This document shows, one piece after another, positions 15,655-23,528 of a DNA stretch of 64,000 bases. This stretch comes from Amarobacillus sp046328225. Its GTDB lineage: Bacteria > Chloroflexota > Dehalococcoidia > Tepidiformales > Tepidiformaceae. Under the pieces are notes generated by a model. The model searched no databases, had not been told where the DNA came from, and was given only the letters and a program-made list of their open reading frames with translations. The position numbers and the translations under genes are program-made. The DNA lies in contig JAXLWZ010000001.1 in the NCBI GenBank assembly GCA_046328225.1, forward strand, positions 186,001-250,000. Direction: 5' to 3'. Every line of letters starts with the position of its first letter. Position 1 is the stretch's first letter.

Positions 15655-16443
15655 ATGCCAGAAAATGCGAATGCGCGGATCGCGCCGTACCTGCCGTATA
15701 GCACCTTCGAAACTGCCCTCAGCGCGCTGAGCCAGGGCGTGCCCCGTAAGATCCATCCGAGCATCTGGCGCACCCTCTCAGGTGGGGCGCAGAAGAACGT
15801 GATCGCCACTTTTCGCTTTCTGGGCCTCGTGAACCAGAGCGACGAAGCCGAGCCTCTCCTGCAACGTCTCGTAGCAGCGAAGGAGAAACCCGACAGGCAG
15901 GCCACTATGAGAGAGATTCTCTCCGCTGCGTACCCCGAAGTGGCACAGCTCGCTAGAGAGAATGCGTCAGTCGCCGAGCTGCGTGATGCCATTAGCGGAC
16001 TAAATGTTCAAGGTGACACGGCTCGCAAGGCCGTGGCGTTCTTTATGAAGGCGGCCGAGGCGGCCGAGTTTCCGGTGTCACCTCACTGGAAGGGGGTAAC
16101 GCGGGGGTCTCCTACGAACGGTCGCCGTACTACAAGCACGCGGCGGACAGCGGGTAGTAGGGCTACTACGGCACGGACCGGCGGTGCTCGACCGGAGACC
16201 CCGCCACCCGCTCCGGAACCCCCGCGCTCTGGAAGCCGAAGGGAACGGAGCCTGCCAAGTGGCACGGTTGCCCTGACAGTCAACATGGACCTTCTGGCAA
16301 TGAGCGACGACGAGCACGACTACATTCGGCGCCTCGTGGATGCGTTCAACAGTTGGGACGTTCTACCCCTCGACGCCGATGCTGATTCCGATTACGAGTT
16401 CGCCGAAGAGGACGCCTATTCCGGGCCGCCAGGAGCCCGTTAG
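15655..16443 (+). CDS. DUF5343-like protein
   Basis: A 262-residue protein whose first 135 residues match the DUF5343 pattern: YLPYSTFETALSALSQGVP, IHPSIWRTLSGGAQKNVIA, FRFLGLVNQSDEAEPLLQRL and YPEVAQLARENASVAELRDA. Members are often found near restriction or other defence genes, but their function is unknown. Residues 136-210 are a low-complexity Arg/Thr/Pro linker and the tail is acidic (DADADSDYEFAEEDAYSG). Base composition is less GC-rich than the flanks, which fits acquisition by transfer. Confidence 0.7.
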   Translation: MPENANARIAPYLPYSTFETALSALSQGVPRKIHPSIWRTLSGGAQKNVIATFRFLGLVNQSDEAEPLLQRLVAAKEKPDRQATMREILSAAYPEVAQLARENASVAELRDAISGLNVQGDTARKAVAFFMKAAEAAEFPVSPHWKGVTRGSPTNGRRTTSTRRTAGSRATTARTGGARPETPPPAPEPPRSGSRRERSLPSGTVALTVNMDLLAMSDDEHDYIRRLVDAFNSWDVLPLDADADSDYEFAEEDAYSGPPGAR

Positions 16444-16454
16444 GGATAGAACGA

Positions 16455-16497
16455 GAGGCGGGGGGCCTGTGGGTTTACGAGGCCAACCCCCCGCCTC
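16455..16497. terminator. Hairpin between convergent accessory genes
   Basis: GAGGCGGGGGG pairs with CCCCCCGCCTC across a 21-base loop that has its own GGCC/GGCC contact. No T-run follows. It lies just after the DUF5343-like stop codon and before the convergent small operon. Confidence 0.5.
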
Positions 16498-16521
16498 AGA
16501 GAGGAGGTCTGCTTTTGGCCG

Positions 16522-16704
16522 TTAGGCGTTGCCGGCCGGAGTGCTCCCGGTGGTATCCGCGGCTCTTGTTGCGCGGTGGATGGGGTCGCGCAAGGCCGAA
16601 CGATAAAACGCTGGGGTCTTGAGCTTCAGCCATACCAGGGTCACGCAAGCCCCCTCCTCACCGGACGGGCGGGGCCTTGCTCGACTACGCGGCGATCCAA
16701 CCAT
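16522..16704 (-). CDS. Small hypothetical protein, possible third gene of the HicB-like operon
   Basis: A 60-residue basic protein. Its ATG lies five bases after the TAG of the upstream gene, and GGAG overlaps that stop codon, which suggests coupled translation. No domain recognised. Codon usage is less GC3-biased than neighbouring genes, so this call is tentative. Confidence 0.35.
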   Translation of the reverse strand: MVGSPRSRARPRPSGEEGACVTLVWLKLKTPAFYRSALRDPIHRATRAADTTGSTPAGNA

Positions 16705-16709
16705 TCCGG

Positions 16710-17021
16710 CTACTCCGACAACTGGAGCGCGCGCTCCACGAACTCATCAACGGTCAGGCAGGTTGAGTGAGCGACGACATTCAGGGCGCTCGCCCACTCA
16801 AACCAAGGGTTGTCTTGGAGGATGATGGTGTCTGCTGTGGCCTCGTCGCCCTCGCGACAAAACTCTACAAGGCCGCTTTCGTACCGCTCCCACTCGCTGA
16901 AGCCAAGGCTTTCCAGCACTTGGCGGGCGAATGGGAAGACGTCAGGCGGCGATGGGAAGGAGGGCAGAATGGGTCCACTCTCCGCTGTCGCGTCCGGTTC
17001 CGTGTGGCTGTGGTCGCTCAT
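16710..17021 (-). CDS. Hypothetical acidic protein (103 aa)
   Basis: Follows and overlaps the HicB-like gene by 80 bp in another frame. The first 28 residues are Ser/Pro/Asp-rich (MSDHSHTEPDATAESG), then helices such as FARQVLESLGFSEWERYES and LTVDEFVERALQLSE. No family recognised. The arrangement, a small acidic protein overlapping a HicB-like gene, hints at a two-gene module, but neither product looks like a classical HicA toxin. Confidence 0.5.
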   Translation of the reverse strand: MSDHSHTEPDATAESGPILPSFPSPPDVFPFARQVLESLGFSEWERYESGLVEFCREGDEATADTIILQDNPWFEWASALNVVAHSTCLTVDEFVERALQLSE

Positions 17022-17268
17022 CTGGTTCCACGCGATACGTTATCCCGTGGGCAGCCATAAAGCGAGCAAGGGCATCCACGCCCCGTCGCTTCCAAGAGCG
17101 AACGAGTATCAAGTTGGCGGTCTGATTGGCGGCCAGGGCCTCGTCCTCGGTGGCCCCATACGTCACGAGGCCAGTTTCGGACGTGATCGCCCGCCAATGG
17201 CCGTCGCGATGCTGGGCGAAGCTCGCGTTCACGGTGAAGTAAACGAGCCCGTCGATGGGTGTAGACAT
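16942..17268 (-). CDS. HicB-like antitoxin-fold protein
   Basis: A 108-residue protein with the HicB-type partial RNase H fold: VYFTVNASFAQHRDGHWRAI, SETGLVTYGATEDEALAAN (the usual TGLVTxGxTxxEA pattern). GGGAGG lies six bases upstream of the ATG at 17268. Residues 70-90 (RRGVDALARFMAAHGITYRV) replace the DNA-binding domain found in many HicB proteins. No hicA gene is next to it. Known HicB proteins neutralise the HicA mRNA interferase; here the role is uncertain. Confidence 0.55.
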   Translation of the reverse strand: MSTPIDGLVYFTVNASFAQHRDGHWRAITSETGLVTYGATEDEALAANQTANLILVRSWKRRGVDALARFMAAHGITYRVEPDERPQPHGTGRDSGEWTHSALLPIAA

Positions 17269-17496
17269 CTGCGGCCTCCCGAGTAAAGTCACAGGTAGCC
17301 GCCCGCCCTTGCGTGGGCAGTTGCGTTTCCCCGTGCGATAGCATCATAACGCTATTGCGGCGCAGAAAGTTACCGCGTGGGTAAGCGTGGGCGCAAGCTA
17401 CGATATCAAATCGCTCAACCTATACGGGAATCGACTTGGCACGCCCCACGTCGGCCGAACTGCGGGCGGCCCTTCGGACCTGAGACCCCGCTCCCC

Positions 17497-18003
17497 CTAA
17501 CCCCGGCCGAGCATGCCCGCGCCCACCACGAGCGTTTGCACGTCGCGGACGGCGCGGCCACCGAGGTGTTCGCGCAGGATGAGGAGGGCCGTATCGGCCA
17601 CGCCCACCCCGGAACGCTGGAGCAGGTCCAGGTCCATGAGCGTATCGACGAGGCCCAGCGAGAGCGCCCGGTGCCGGGTCACGGCCTCGGCCATGTCCGG
17701 GAGTGGGGCGTAGTCGGGCTCCGCGCCGAGCGTCGTGGCGCGCTGGCGGATGGCGTCGGCCGCGGGACCGGTGGTATCGCCGATAGCGCCGGCGATGTCC
17801 CGGAGGACGGCGCTCATGCTGTTGTGCTCATCGAGGATCTGGTTGTCGTGGGCGGCGATGGACTGGCGCGCCATCTGCAGGATGGCCTGCGAAATGAGCA
17901 CCGACGCCTGCGCCTTCGGGTTCGTGACGAAGGGCAGGATCTCGTTCTGGAGGGCGGCGATCACGCCTTCGATCATGTCGTCCGGGCTGGGGGTGGTGAA
18001 CAT
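17497..18003 (-). CDS. Conserved-looking helical protein in phosphotransferase operon
   Basis: A 168-residue protein whose ATG follows the upstream phosphotransferase stop by only two bases, so they form an operon. It is almost wholly helical: DDMIEGVIAALQNEILPFV, ASVLISQAILQMARQSIAAH, MSAVLRDIAGAIGD. No membrane segment and no catalytic motif seen. Because it is tied so closely to an aminoglycoside-phosphotransferase-fold enzyme, it may be its partner or regulator. The gap 17269-17496 upstream holds no gene. Confidence 0.65.
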   Translation of the reverse strand: MFTTPSPDDMIEGVIAALQNEILPFVTNPKAQASVLISQAILQMARQSIAAHDNQILDEHNSMSAVLRDIAGAIGDTTGPAADAIRQRATTLGAEPDYAPLPDMAEAVTRHRALSLGLVDTLMDLDLLQRSGVGVADTALLILREHLGGRAVRDVQTLVVGAGMLGRG

Positions 18004-18005
18004 CG

Positions 18006-19058
18006 TCAGACTCCTGCGGGCAGCGGGTAGCCGAGCATCTTCGCGAAGTTGAGCACGTTCACGATGCTGGGCTGGATGATGTAGAACGGCGTCAGCTCCA
18101 TGTGCTCCTTCTGGAAGCGCCGCTTGAGCGCGTTCGAGATGGGCACGGCGATGTTCGCGGTCCCGAACAGGCAGAAGTAGTTGACCTCTTCCTGCGTGAT
18201 GCCGAAGCCGGTGAGCTTGTTGTAGTACCCCAGGAAGCCGCCTTCCTTCGTCACCGACCCCATGATGTTGGTGTTGCTGAGGACGTCCATCGCCTGCATC
18301 CAGCCGAGGTCTTCGCGCGGGTCGCCCACGCGCGCGTTCTCCCAGTCGATGAGCGCCGTCACGCGGCCATCGCCGTAGAGGAAGTTGACGGGGTTGAAGT
18401 CGCCGTGCACGAGCGAAAGGCGCAGGGGCCGGGGCTTCGCGCGCCGCAGCGTGAGGTAGGCGTCCATGAGCACGGGCAGCGGTTCGAAGTCTCCCCAGTG
18501 GTACCCCTGGAGGTAGTACTCGTAGGTCGTCTCCATGTAGCGGTCCCACGAGCTGATATCGATGCCGACGTTGCGGGGGTCGCTCAGCTTGCCGCCGACG
18601 TTCAGCTTCTCGACATCGGCGAGGTGGAGTTCGGCGATGAGTTCGCAGAGGTGGGTGCAGACGGATTCGGCCTGGGCGGCATCGGCGCCGCCGTTGAACA
18701 GCGCGGAGGTGAGGCCGCTGCCGGGCATGCGTTCGATGATCATGGCGGCTTCGCCGAAGCGGTCGCGGTCCATCTCGTAGCCGTAGCTCTTGGAGACGGG
18801 GATGGCGGTGTGTTCGCGCACGGCCTCGATGAGCTCGTGCTCGGTCTGGCGGCTGGTGGGGAGGATGGAGACGGCCGCGGGCGGGTCCTTGCGGAGGATG
18901 AGCGGCACGACCTCCTCGGCGTGGCCGCGGCGGACGCGGGCATCGAAGCGGAAGGTTTCGCGCGAATAGCCGCCGGGGATGGGTTCGAGGTTCTCGACGG
19001 TGATGGCATCGGCATCGGGCCATTGCCGCTTCAGGAAGCCGGCAAGCTGTTCGTGCAC
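18006..19058 (-). CDS. Aminoglycoside-phosphotransferase-fold (APH family) kinase
   Basis: A 350-residue phosphotransferase. It has the glycine-rich start IPGGYSRETFRFD, Brenner motif LVHGDFNPVNFLY with the catalytic Asp, and the metal-binding IDWENARVGDPREDLGW. The GTG at 19058 is preceded by AAGGGAGA; an ATG 36 bp earlier is possible. Members of this branch phosphorylate small molecules or, in ACAD10/11-like proteins, hydroxyacyl-CoAs; an acyl-CoA dehydrogenase lies 2 kb away but not in the same operon. The substrate is undecided. Confidence 0.8.
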   Translation of the reverse strand: MHEQLAGFLKRQWPDADAITVENLEPIPGGYSRETFRFDARVRRGHAEEVVPLILRKDPPAAVSILPTSRQTEHELIEAVREHTAIPVSKSYGYEMDRDRFGEAAMIIERMPGSGLTSALFNGGADAAQAESVCTHLCELIAELHLADVEKLNVGGKLSDPRNVGIDISSWDRYMETTYEYYLQGYHWGDFEPLPVLMDAYLTLRRAKPRPLRLSLVHGDFNPVNFLYGDGRVTALIDWENARVGDPREDLGWMQAMDVLSNTNIMGSVTKEGGFLGYYNKLTGFGITQEEVNYFCLFGTANIAVPISNALKRRFQKEHMELTPFYIIQPSIVNVLNFAKMLGYPLPAGV

Positions 19059-19221
19059 GGATGGGTCTCCCTTCCCGGCCGGGGCGCACGGCACCCGGCG
19101 TGAAAGGCGATGCTATCAATGCGAACCGGGCAATGCTATAGACGCAACAGTGGGATGCCGTTCCGCGAGTAAAACCGTGCCTAAATTCCCCGGCCGTGCC
19201 CTGCCCGGGCCCACGCACCAG

Positions 19222-19271
19222 CCCCATCAGGGGTAGCCCCCTGGGAACCGGGAACTGGCTCCTGGGAACTG
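19222..19271. repeat. Heptamer mosaic element R6 (family A)
   Basis: Core GCCCCATCAGGGGTAGCCCC followed by CTGGGAA/CCGGGAA/CTGGCTC/CTGGGAA units. A left array is not visible. It lies in the divergent gap upstream of glnA. Confidence 0.7.
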
Positions 19272-19364
19272 AAAAACCATGGAATGAAGCGTTATTTGCG
19301 CTCCGGGGCGACGTAACACGAACTTCATTCCCAACCGCTACCACCAGCCGTGAAAGGCATCACA

Positions 19365-19412
19365 ATGGCTTCCAAGCCCCACGCCAAACGGCGTGCCAGG
19401 AGACCCAAGTGA
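19365..19412 (+). CDS. 15-residue basic leader peptide overlapping glnA start
   Basis: ATG at 19365 with GAAAGG upstream opens a 15-codon frame encoding MASKPHAKRRARRPK, rich in Lys and Arg. Its TGA overlaps the glnA GTG start (GTGA), the classical layout for translational coupling. It could be a regulatory upstream frame or chance; the exact overlap and the ribosome-binding site favour translation. Confidence 0.4.
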   Translation: MASKPHAKRRARRPK

Positions 19413-20854
19413 CCCCTGATGAGATCAAGAGCTTCTGCACCGCGAACGGCATCCGCTTCGTGGACGTCAAGTTCGTGGACCTGTTCGGGCAGTGGCAACA
19501 CCTCACCCGGCCCATCCACGAACTGAACGACTGGACCAACTACGAGCGCTCCCCGTGGCGCGGCGGCTACGGCTTCGATGGCTCGTCCATCCGCGGCTTC
19601 CAGAAGATCGAGGAGTCCGACATGCTCCTCGTCCCGGACCCGGAGACGGCGATGATCGACCCGTTCATCCAGTCGCCGACGCTTTCGGTGATTGCGAATG
19701 TCGAGGACCCGGTGACGCGTCAGCGCTACTCGCGCGATGCCCGCTTCGTGGCCCAGAAGGCCGAGCAGTACGTGCGCGACCTCGGGCTCGGCGATACCAC
19801 CTACATCGGCCCGGAGCTCGAGTTCTTCCTCTTCGATGAGGTCCGCTTCGGCAGCGACCAGCACTCGGCCTTCTACTCGGTGGATTCGGACGAGGGCATC
19901 TGGAACAGCGGCGCGGAATCGACCCTGCGCGGCGACCTGAACCCCGGCTACCGGCCGCAGTACAAGGGCGGCTACTTCCCGGTGAGCCCGCACGACACCC
20001 AGACCGACATCCGCAACGAGATGGTCGAGATCATGGAAGAGTGCGGCATCACCATCGAGCTGCACCACCACGAAGTGGCGACCGCCGGCCAGGGCGAGAT
20101 CGACATGCGCTTCGACACGCTGACGAAGATGGGCGACATGTCGCTCATGTATAAGTACATCGTCAAGAACGTCGCGAAGAAGCACGGCATGGTGGCGACG
20201 TTCATGCCGAAGCCGCTCTTCCAGGACAACGGCTCGGGCATGCACACCCACCTCTCCATCTGGAAGGATGGGGCGAACCTCTTCGCCGGCGACGAGTACG
20301 CGGGCGTGAGCAAGATGTGCCTGTCGTACATCGCGGGCCTGGTGAAGCACGGCAAGGCGCTGATGGCGCTCTGCGCGCCGACGACGAACAGCTACAAGCG
20401 GCTGGTGCCGGGCTACGAAGCGCCGGTGAACCTGGTCTATAGCGCGCGCAACCGCTCGGCGGCCTGCCGCATCCCGCTGGTGAGCCCGAGCCCGGCGAGC
20501 AAGCGCGTCGAGTTCCGCCCGCCGGACCCGGCCGGGAACCCGTACCTCACCTTCGCGGCCATCCTCATGGCGGGCCTCGATGGCATCAAGAAGGGCTGGG
20601 ACCCGGGCCCGCCGCTGGACAAGACGAACCTCTTCGAGCTTTCGCCCGAGGAGCTGGCGAGCGTGCCCACGGTCGAGAAGTCGCTCGAAGGTTCGCTGGC
20701 GGCGCTGGAGAAGGACTACGAGTTCCTGCTCGAAGGCGGCGTCTTCACGAAGGACCTGCTCGAGACCTGGATCGCCCACAAGTACGAGAACGAGTGCGAC
20801 CCCATCCGCATGCGGCCGCACCCGTACGAGTTCCACCTGTATTTTGACGTGTAA
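19409..20854 (+). CDS. glnA: Type I glutamine synthetase
   Basis: Makes glutamine from glutamate, ammonia and ATP as a dodecamer in the cytoplasm. The 481-residue protein shows GSI signatures: YGFDGSSIRGF near residue 50, PELEFFLFD, the NGSGMHTHLSIW region, KRLVPGYEAPVN and NRSAACRIPLV, EFRPPDPAGNPYL. The GTG at 19409 follows AGGAG by seven bases. At the site of the adenylylated tyrosine (NLYDL in enterics) this protein reads NLFELSPEEL, so the modifiable Tyr is a Phe and adenylylation control is unlikely. A strong hairpin follows the stop. Confidence 0.96.
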   Translation: MTPDEIKSFCTANGIRFVDVKFVDLFGQWQHLTRPIHELNDWTNYERSPWRGGYGFDGSSIRGFQKIEESDMLLVPDPETAMIDPFIQSPTLSVIANVEDPVTRQRYSRDARFVAQKAEQYVRDLGLGDTTYIGPELEFFLFDEVRFGSDQHSAFYSVDSDEGIWNSGAESTLRGDLNPGYRPQYKGGYFPVSPHDTQTDIRNEMVEIMEECGITIELHHHEVATAGQGEIDMRFDTLTKMGDMSLMYKYIVKNVAKKHGMVATFMPKPLFQDNGSGMHTHLSIWKDGANLFAGDEYAGVSKMCLSYIAGLVKHGKALMALCAPTTNSYKRLVPGYEAPVNLVYSARNRSAACRIPLVSPSPASKRVEFRPPDPAGNPYLTFAAILMAGLDGIKKGWDPGPPLDKTNLFELSPEELASVPTVEKSLEGSLAALEKDYEFLLEGGVFTKDLLETWIAHKYENECDPIRMRPHPYEFHLYFDV

Positions 20855-20856
20855 GG

Positions 20857-20910
20857 CCAAACCAAAAAGGGGCCCCCGGCCGTTCGGCCGGGGGCCCCTT
20901 TTTGGTTTGG
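20857..20910. terminator. Perfect 26-bp inverted repeat, bidirectional terminator after glnA
   Basis: Arms at 20857-20882 and 20885-20910 pair perfectly around a TT loop. A GC-rich stem is flanked by AAAAA and TTTTT on either strand, so it can act for glnA and for the convergent acyl-CoA dehydrogenase gene. Confidence 0.93.
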
Positions 20911-21003
20911 AGAGAAAAGAGAAAGGAGGAAAGAGAAATGGAGTACGCTGAACGGGGCGGTGGGTGGCGGCTGGCCACGCCTTTTCTCCTTCCTCTTTTC
21001 TCT
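20910..21003. repeat. Heptamer mosaic element R7 (family B)
   Basis: GAGAAAA/GAGAAAG/GAGGAAA units, a core with TGGAGTACGC...GGTGGCGGCTGGCCACGCC, and the complementary TTTTCTC/CTTCCTC/TTTTCTC array. The right array touches the acyl-CoA dehydrogenase stop codon (minus strand TAGAGAAAAG). Confidence 0.85.
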
Positions 21004-22207
21004 AGCCCCTCGGGAGGCCGAGGCCTCTCATCGCGATGATGTTGCGCTGGACTTCGCTTGTGCCGCCGCCGATGGGGCTCGTGGTGCTGTGCATGTAGAA
21101 GCGTCCGAAGCGCCCGCCCATCGATTCGGCATGGTCGCGGGCCGTGAGGAGGGCGTGGCTGCCGGCGAGATGCATCGAGGTGGTGGCGAGGCGGACATCG
21201 AGCTCGCTTGAGTAGAGCTTGGCGATGGAGGCTTCGCGGTTCGGGATTTCGCCGCGGTCCTGCATCGAGATGATGCGGTAGCAGATGAGCGACTCCACCC
21301 GCGCCTCGATCGCGCGGTCGGCGAGTTCGTGCTTGAGCGAAGGGCGCGTGGCCACGGATGCGCGGCCGTGGGCGCTTTCGCGGGCGAAGGCCACCAGGTC
21401 CTGCGTGATCAGCTGGTGCGCCACGCTCGTGGCGATGCCGCTGCGTTCGAAGTCGAGCGTGGTAGTGGCCAGGTACCAGCCGCGGTTCTCCTCCCCCAGC
21501 AGCGTGTTCGCGGGGATGCGCACGTCCTCGAAGTAGACCTCGTTGAATTCGTGGCTGTTCAGCATGTTCACGAGCGGCCGCACGGTGATGCCGGGCGTCT
21601 TCATATCGACGAGGAAGTAGCTGATGCCGCGGTGCTTGGGGGCGTCGGGGTTCGTGCGCGCGATGAGGATGCCCATGTCGGCGCGGTGCGCGCCCGAGGT
21701 CCAGATCTTCTGGCCGTTCACGACGTAGTCATCGCCGTCGCGGATGGCGCGGGTCTGGAGGGAGGCGAGGTCGCTGCCGGCGCCGGGTTCGGAGAAGAGC
21801 TGGCACCAGACGTCCTCGCCGGAAATGATGCGGGGGAGGAGCTTCGAACGCTGCTCTTCGGTGCCGTAGACCATGATCGTGGGGCCGGCCCAACCGTGGC
21901 CGATGCCGCCCGAGCGGGGGGCGCGGCGCCAGGCGAACTCCTCGCTGAGGATGAACTGCTCCTTCACGCTGAGGCCGCCGCCGCCGTGCTCCTTCGGCCA
22001 CGCGGGCGCGCCCCAGCCCTGCTCGTTGAGCTTCGCCGTCCAGCCCTTCATGAACTCCATGAAGCCGGGGACCGGCGGCCCGCCCGCGCCGTTGAAGAGG
22101 CCCCACTCCGTGGGCCGAGTCGAAAACTCGGCGGGGAACTCGGCATCGAGGAACGCCCTCACCCGCCCGCGAAACGCGGCCTCAGTCTCCGAATCGCGAA
22201 ATTCCAT
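21002..22207 (-). CDS. Acyl-CoA dehydrogenase
   Basis: A 401-residue FAD enzyme that oxidises an acyl-CoA to the enoyl-CoA. Visible: the N-terminal helical domain (MEFRDSETEAAFRGRVRAFL), FSEPGAGSDLASLQTRA binding flavin and substrate, GQKIWTSGAHRADMGILIARTN, and the C-terminal helices ending GGTSEVQRNIIAMRGLGLPRG. Length is normal. The closest type by pattern is the long-chain or bile-acid/steroid-type dehydrogenases common in soil bacteria, but the chain specificity is not readable. A 16-bp inverted repeat sits 6 bp upstream of the ATG. Confidence 0.9.
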   Translation of the reverse strand: MEFRDSETEAAFRGRVRAFLDAEFPAEFSTRPTEWGLFNGAGGPPVPGFMEFMKGWTAKLNEQGWGAPAWPKEHGGGGLSVKEQFILSEEFAWRRAPRSGGIGHGWAGPTIMVYGTEEQRSKLLPRIISGEDVWCQLFSEPGAGSDLASLQTRAIRDGDDYVVNGQKIWTSGAHRADMGILIARTNPDAPKHRGISYFLVDMKTPGITVRPLVNMLNSHEFNEVYFEDVRIPANTLLGEENRGWYLATTTLDFERSGIATSVAHQLITQDLVAFARESAHGRASVATRPSLKHELADRAIEARVESLICYRIISMQDRGEIPNREASIAKLYSSELDVRLATTSMHLAGSHALLTARDHAESMGGRFGRFYMHSTTSPIGGGTSEVQRNIIAMRGLGLPRG

Positions 22208-22212
22208 GGGAG

Positions 22213-22249
22213 CCCCTCACTACAGTGCTGGCCGCACTGTAGTGAGGGG
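22213..22249. promoter_or_regulatory. Perfect 16-bp inverted repeat upstream of acyl-CoA dehydrogenase
   Basis: Arms CCCCTCACTACAGTGC and GCACTGTAGTGAGGGG around a 5-base loop, just before the start codon on the minus strand. The right side of the message form contains TGTAGT, a possible -10 box. It may be an operator (for example for a fatty-acid regulator) or an mRNA hairpin. Confidence 0.55.
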
Positions 22250-22322
22250 AGAGAAAGGAGAAAAGGAGAGAAAGGAGAAAAGAGGAAAGAGAAATGGGTG
22301 GCCAGCCTGGGCTTGCCCCGAT
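22250..22322. repeat. Heptamer mosaic element R8, left half (family B), cut by IS element
   Basis: GAGAAAG/GAGAAAA units run to about 22290, then a GGTGGCCAGCCTGGGCTTGCCCCG core. The IS3-family element begins immediately after. The missing right half lies on the far side of the insertion sequence (23577-23819). Confidence 0.75.
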
Positions 22323-22338
22323 TTGACGGACAGTATTC

Positions 22339-23238
22339 TTAGGCGGCGGGTGCCGTCTCGGGTTGGCGGAGTCTACCAGCCTCGTAGGTGGCGGGGCTCT
22401 GGTAGCCGAGGGCGGAGTGGATGCGGCGGCGGTTGTAGAAGACTTCGATGTACTCGAACACCGCCGCCCTCGCCGCCGCCACGTTGGCCAGCGGCACCCG
22501 GTAGACGAGCTCCGTCTTCAGCGTCGCGAAGAAGCTCTCCGCCACGGCGTTGTCCCAGCACTGGCGCGGCCGGCTCAACGACTGGCGTATCTGATGGCGT
22601 CCGAGCAGCTCGCGGAAGGCGTTCGAGGTGTACTGGCTGCCCCGGTCGGAATGGAAGATGAGCCCGGGTGCCGGGCGGTGGCTGCTGAGCGCCATCTCCA
22701 GGGCCGCGCTGACGAGCTCGGTGCGCATGTGGTCGCGAACCGCGAAGCCGACTACCCGCCGGCTCGCGAGGTCGATGACGGTGGCCAGGTAGGCCCAGCC
22801 CTGCCAGGTGCGAATGTAGGTGATGTCGCCCACCCAGGCGCTGTCCAGCGGCGCCGCTTCCGGGGCGAAGGCACGCCCCAGGAGGTCAGCGGCAGGCGTG
22901 GGCGCGGCCCCGTCGGCGATCGTCGTCCGCTTCGTTCGCCGCTTGTGCCGTCCCGCGAGCCCGGCTTTGGCCATCACCCGGGCGACCCGCTTGCGCGAGG
23001 TTCGCACCCCTTCTTGGCGAAGCTGCTGGTGCACACGTGGCGCGCCGTACGTCCCCCGGCTCTGTTCGTGGACCCTGCCGACCTGCTTCGTCAGCACGCC
23101 ATCTGCCTGGGCGCGCTTCGAGGGCACCGTCTCGGACCATGCGTAGTAGGCGGACCGGGAGACTCCAAGCAGGACGCACGGCTTCCGCACCGTGCCCCCC
23201 GCCGCCTTCTCCGCCGCGATGAAGGGATACACCCTCAC
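22339..23238 (-). CDS. IS3-family transposase OrfB (DDE integrase)
   Basis: A 299-residue transposase with the HTH_21 region (KPCVLLGVSRSAYYAW, RTSRKRVARVMAKAGL) and the rve catalytic core: first Asp in WVGDITYI, second in IFHSDRGSQYTS, Glu in NAVAESFFATLK. The C-terminus YNRRRIHSALGYQSPATYE is typical. The GTG start overlaps the orfA stop (GTGA). Many IS3 elements make an OrfAB fusion by -1 frameshifting; here stop/start coupling is the visible arrangement. Confidence 0.95.
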   Translation of the reverse strand: MRVYPFIAAEKAAGGTVRKPCVLLGVSRSAYYAWSETVPSKRAQADGVLTKQVGRVHEQSRGTYGAPRVHQQLRQEGVRTSRKRVARVMAKAGLAGRHKRRTKRTTIADGAAPTPAADLLGRAFAPEAAPLDSAWVGDITYIRTWQGWAYLATVIDLASRRVVGFAVRDHMRTELVSAALEMALSSHRPAPGLIFHSDRGSQYTSNAFRELLGRHQIRQSLSRPRQCWDNAVAESFFATLKTELVYRVPLANVAAARAAVFEYIEVFYNRRRIHSALGYQSPATYEAGRLRQPETAPAA

Positions 23239-23528
23239 CGGGTCTCCTTGGCGAAGAAAGCCGTCGCTCGCTTGAGGATGTCGCGCTCTTCGCGCAGGAT
23301 GCGGTTCTCGCGGCGAAGGTACGCCAGCTCCTCGCGCTCGCTGGTCGTCAGGCCCGCGCGCTCACCGGCATCCACTTCCGCCTGTTTCACCCAGCGCGAC
23401 ACCGCCGACTCGGTGAGGTCGAGTTCCCTGGCGATGTCCGACACGCTCTTATCGGTCGTGCGGAACATCGCCACCACCTCGGCTTTGTACTCCTCGGTGA
23501 AGGTCCTTCTCGGTCGCCGTGGGCTCAT
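23235..23528 (-). CDS. IS3-family transposase OrfA (HTH protein)
   Basis: A 97-residue DNA-binding protein: TFTEEYKAEVVAMFRTTDKS and DIARELDLTESAVSRWVKQAE form the HTH_Tnp_1 domain, followed by a leucine-zipper-like coiled coil (ELAYLRRENRILREERDILKRA) ending in AFFAKETR, the usual IS3 OrfA tail. It binds the inverted repeats and partners OrfB. Confidence 0.95.
   Translation of the reverse strand: MSPRRPRRTFTEEYKAEVVAMFRTTDKSVSDIARELDLTESAVSRWVKQAEVDAGERAGLTTSEREELAYLRRENRILREERDILKRATAFFAKETR

Noticed and set aside
20910..21003. Heptamer arrays as sequencing or assembly artefacts
   Set aside because: Seven unrelated unit types occur with consistent inverted layouts and class-specific cores, and units are degenerate rather than perfect copies. 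Artefacts would not track stop codons.
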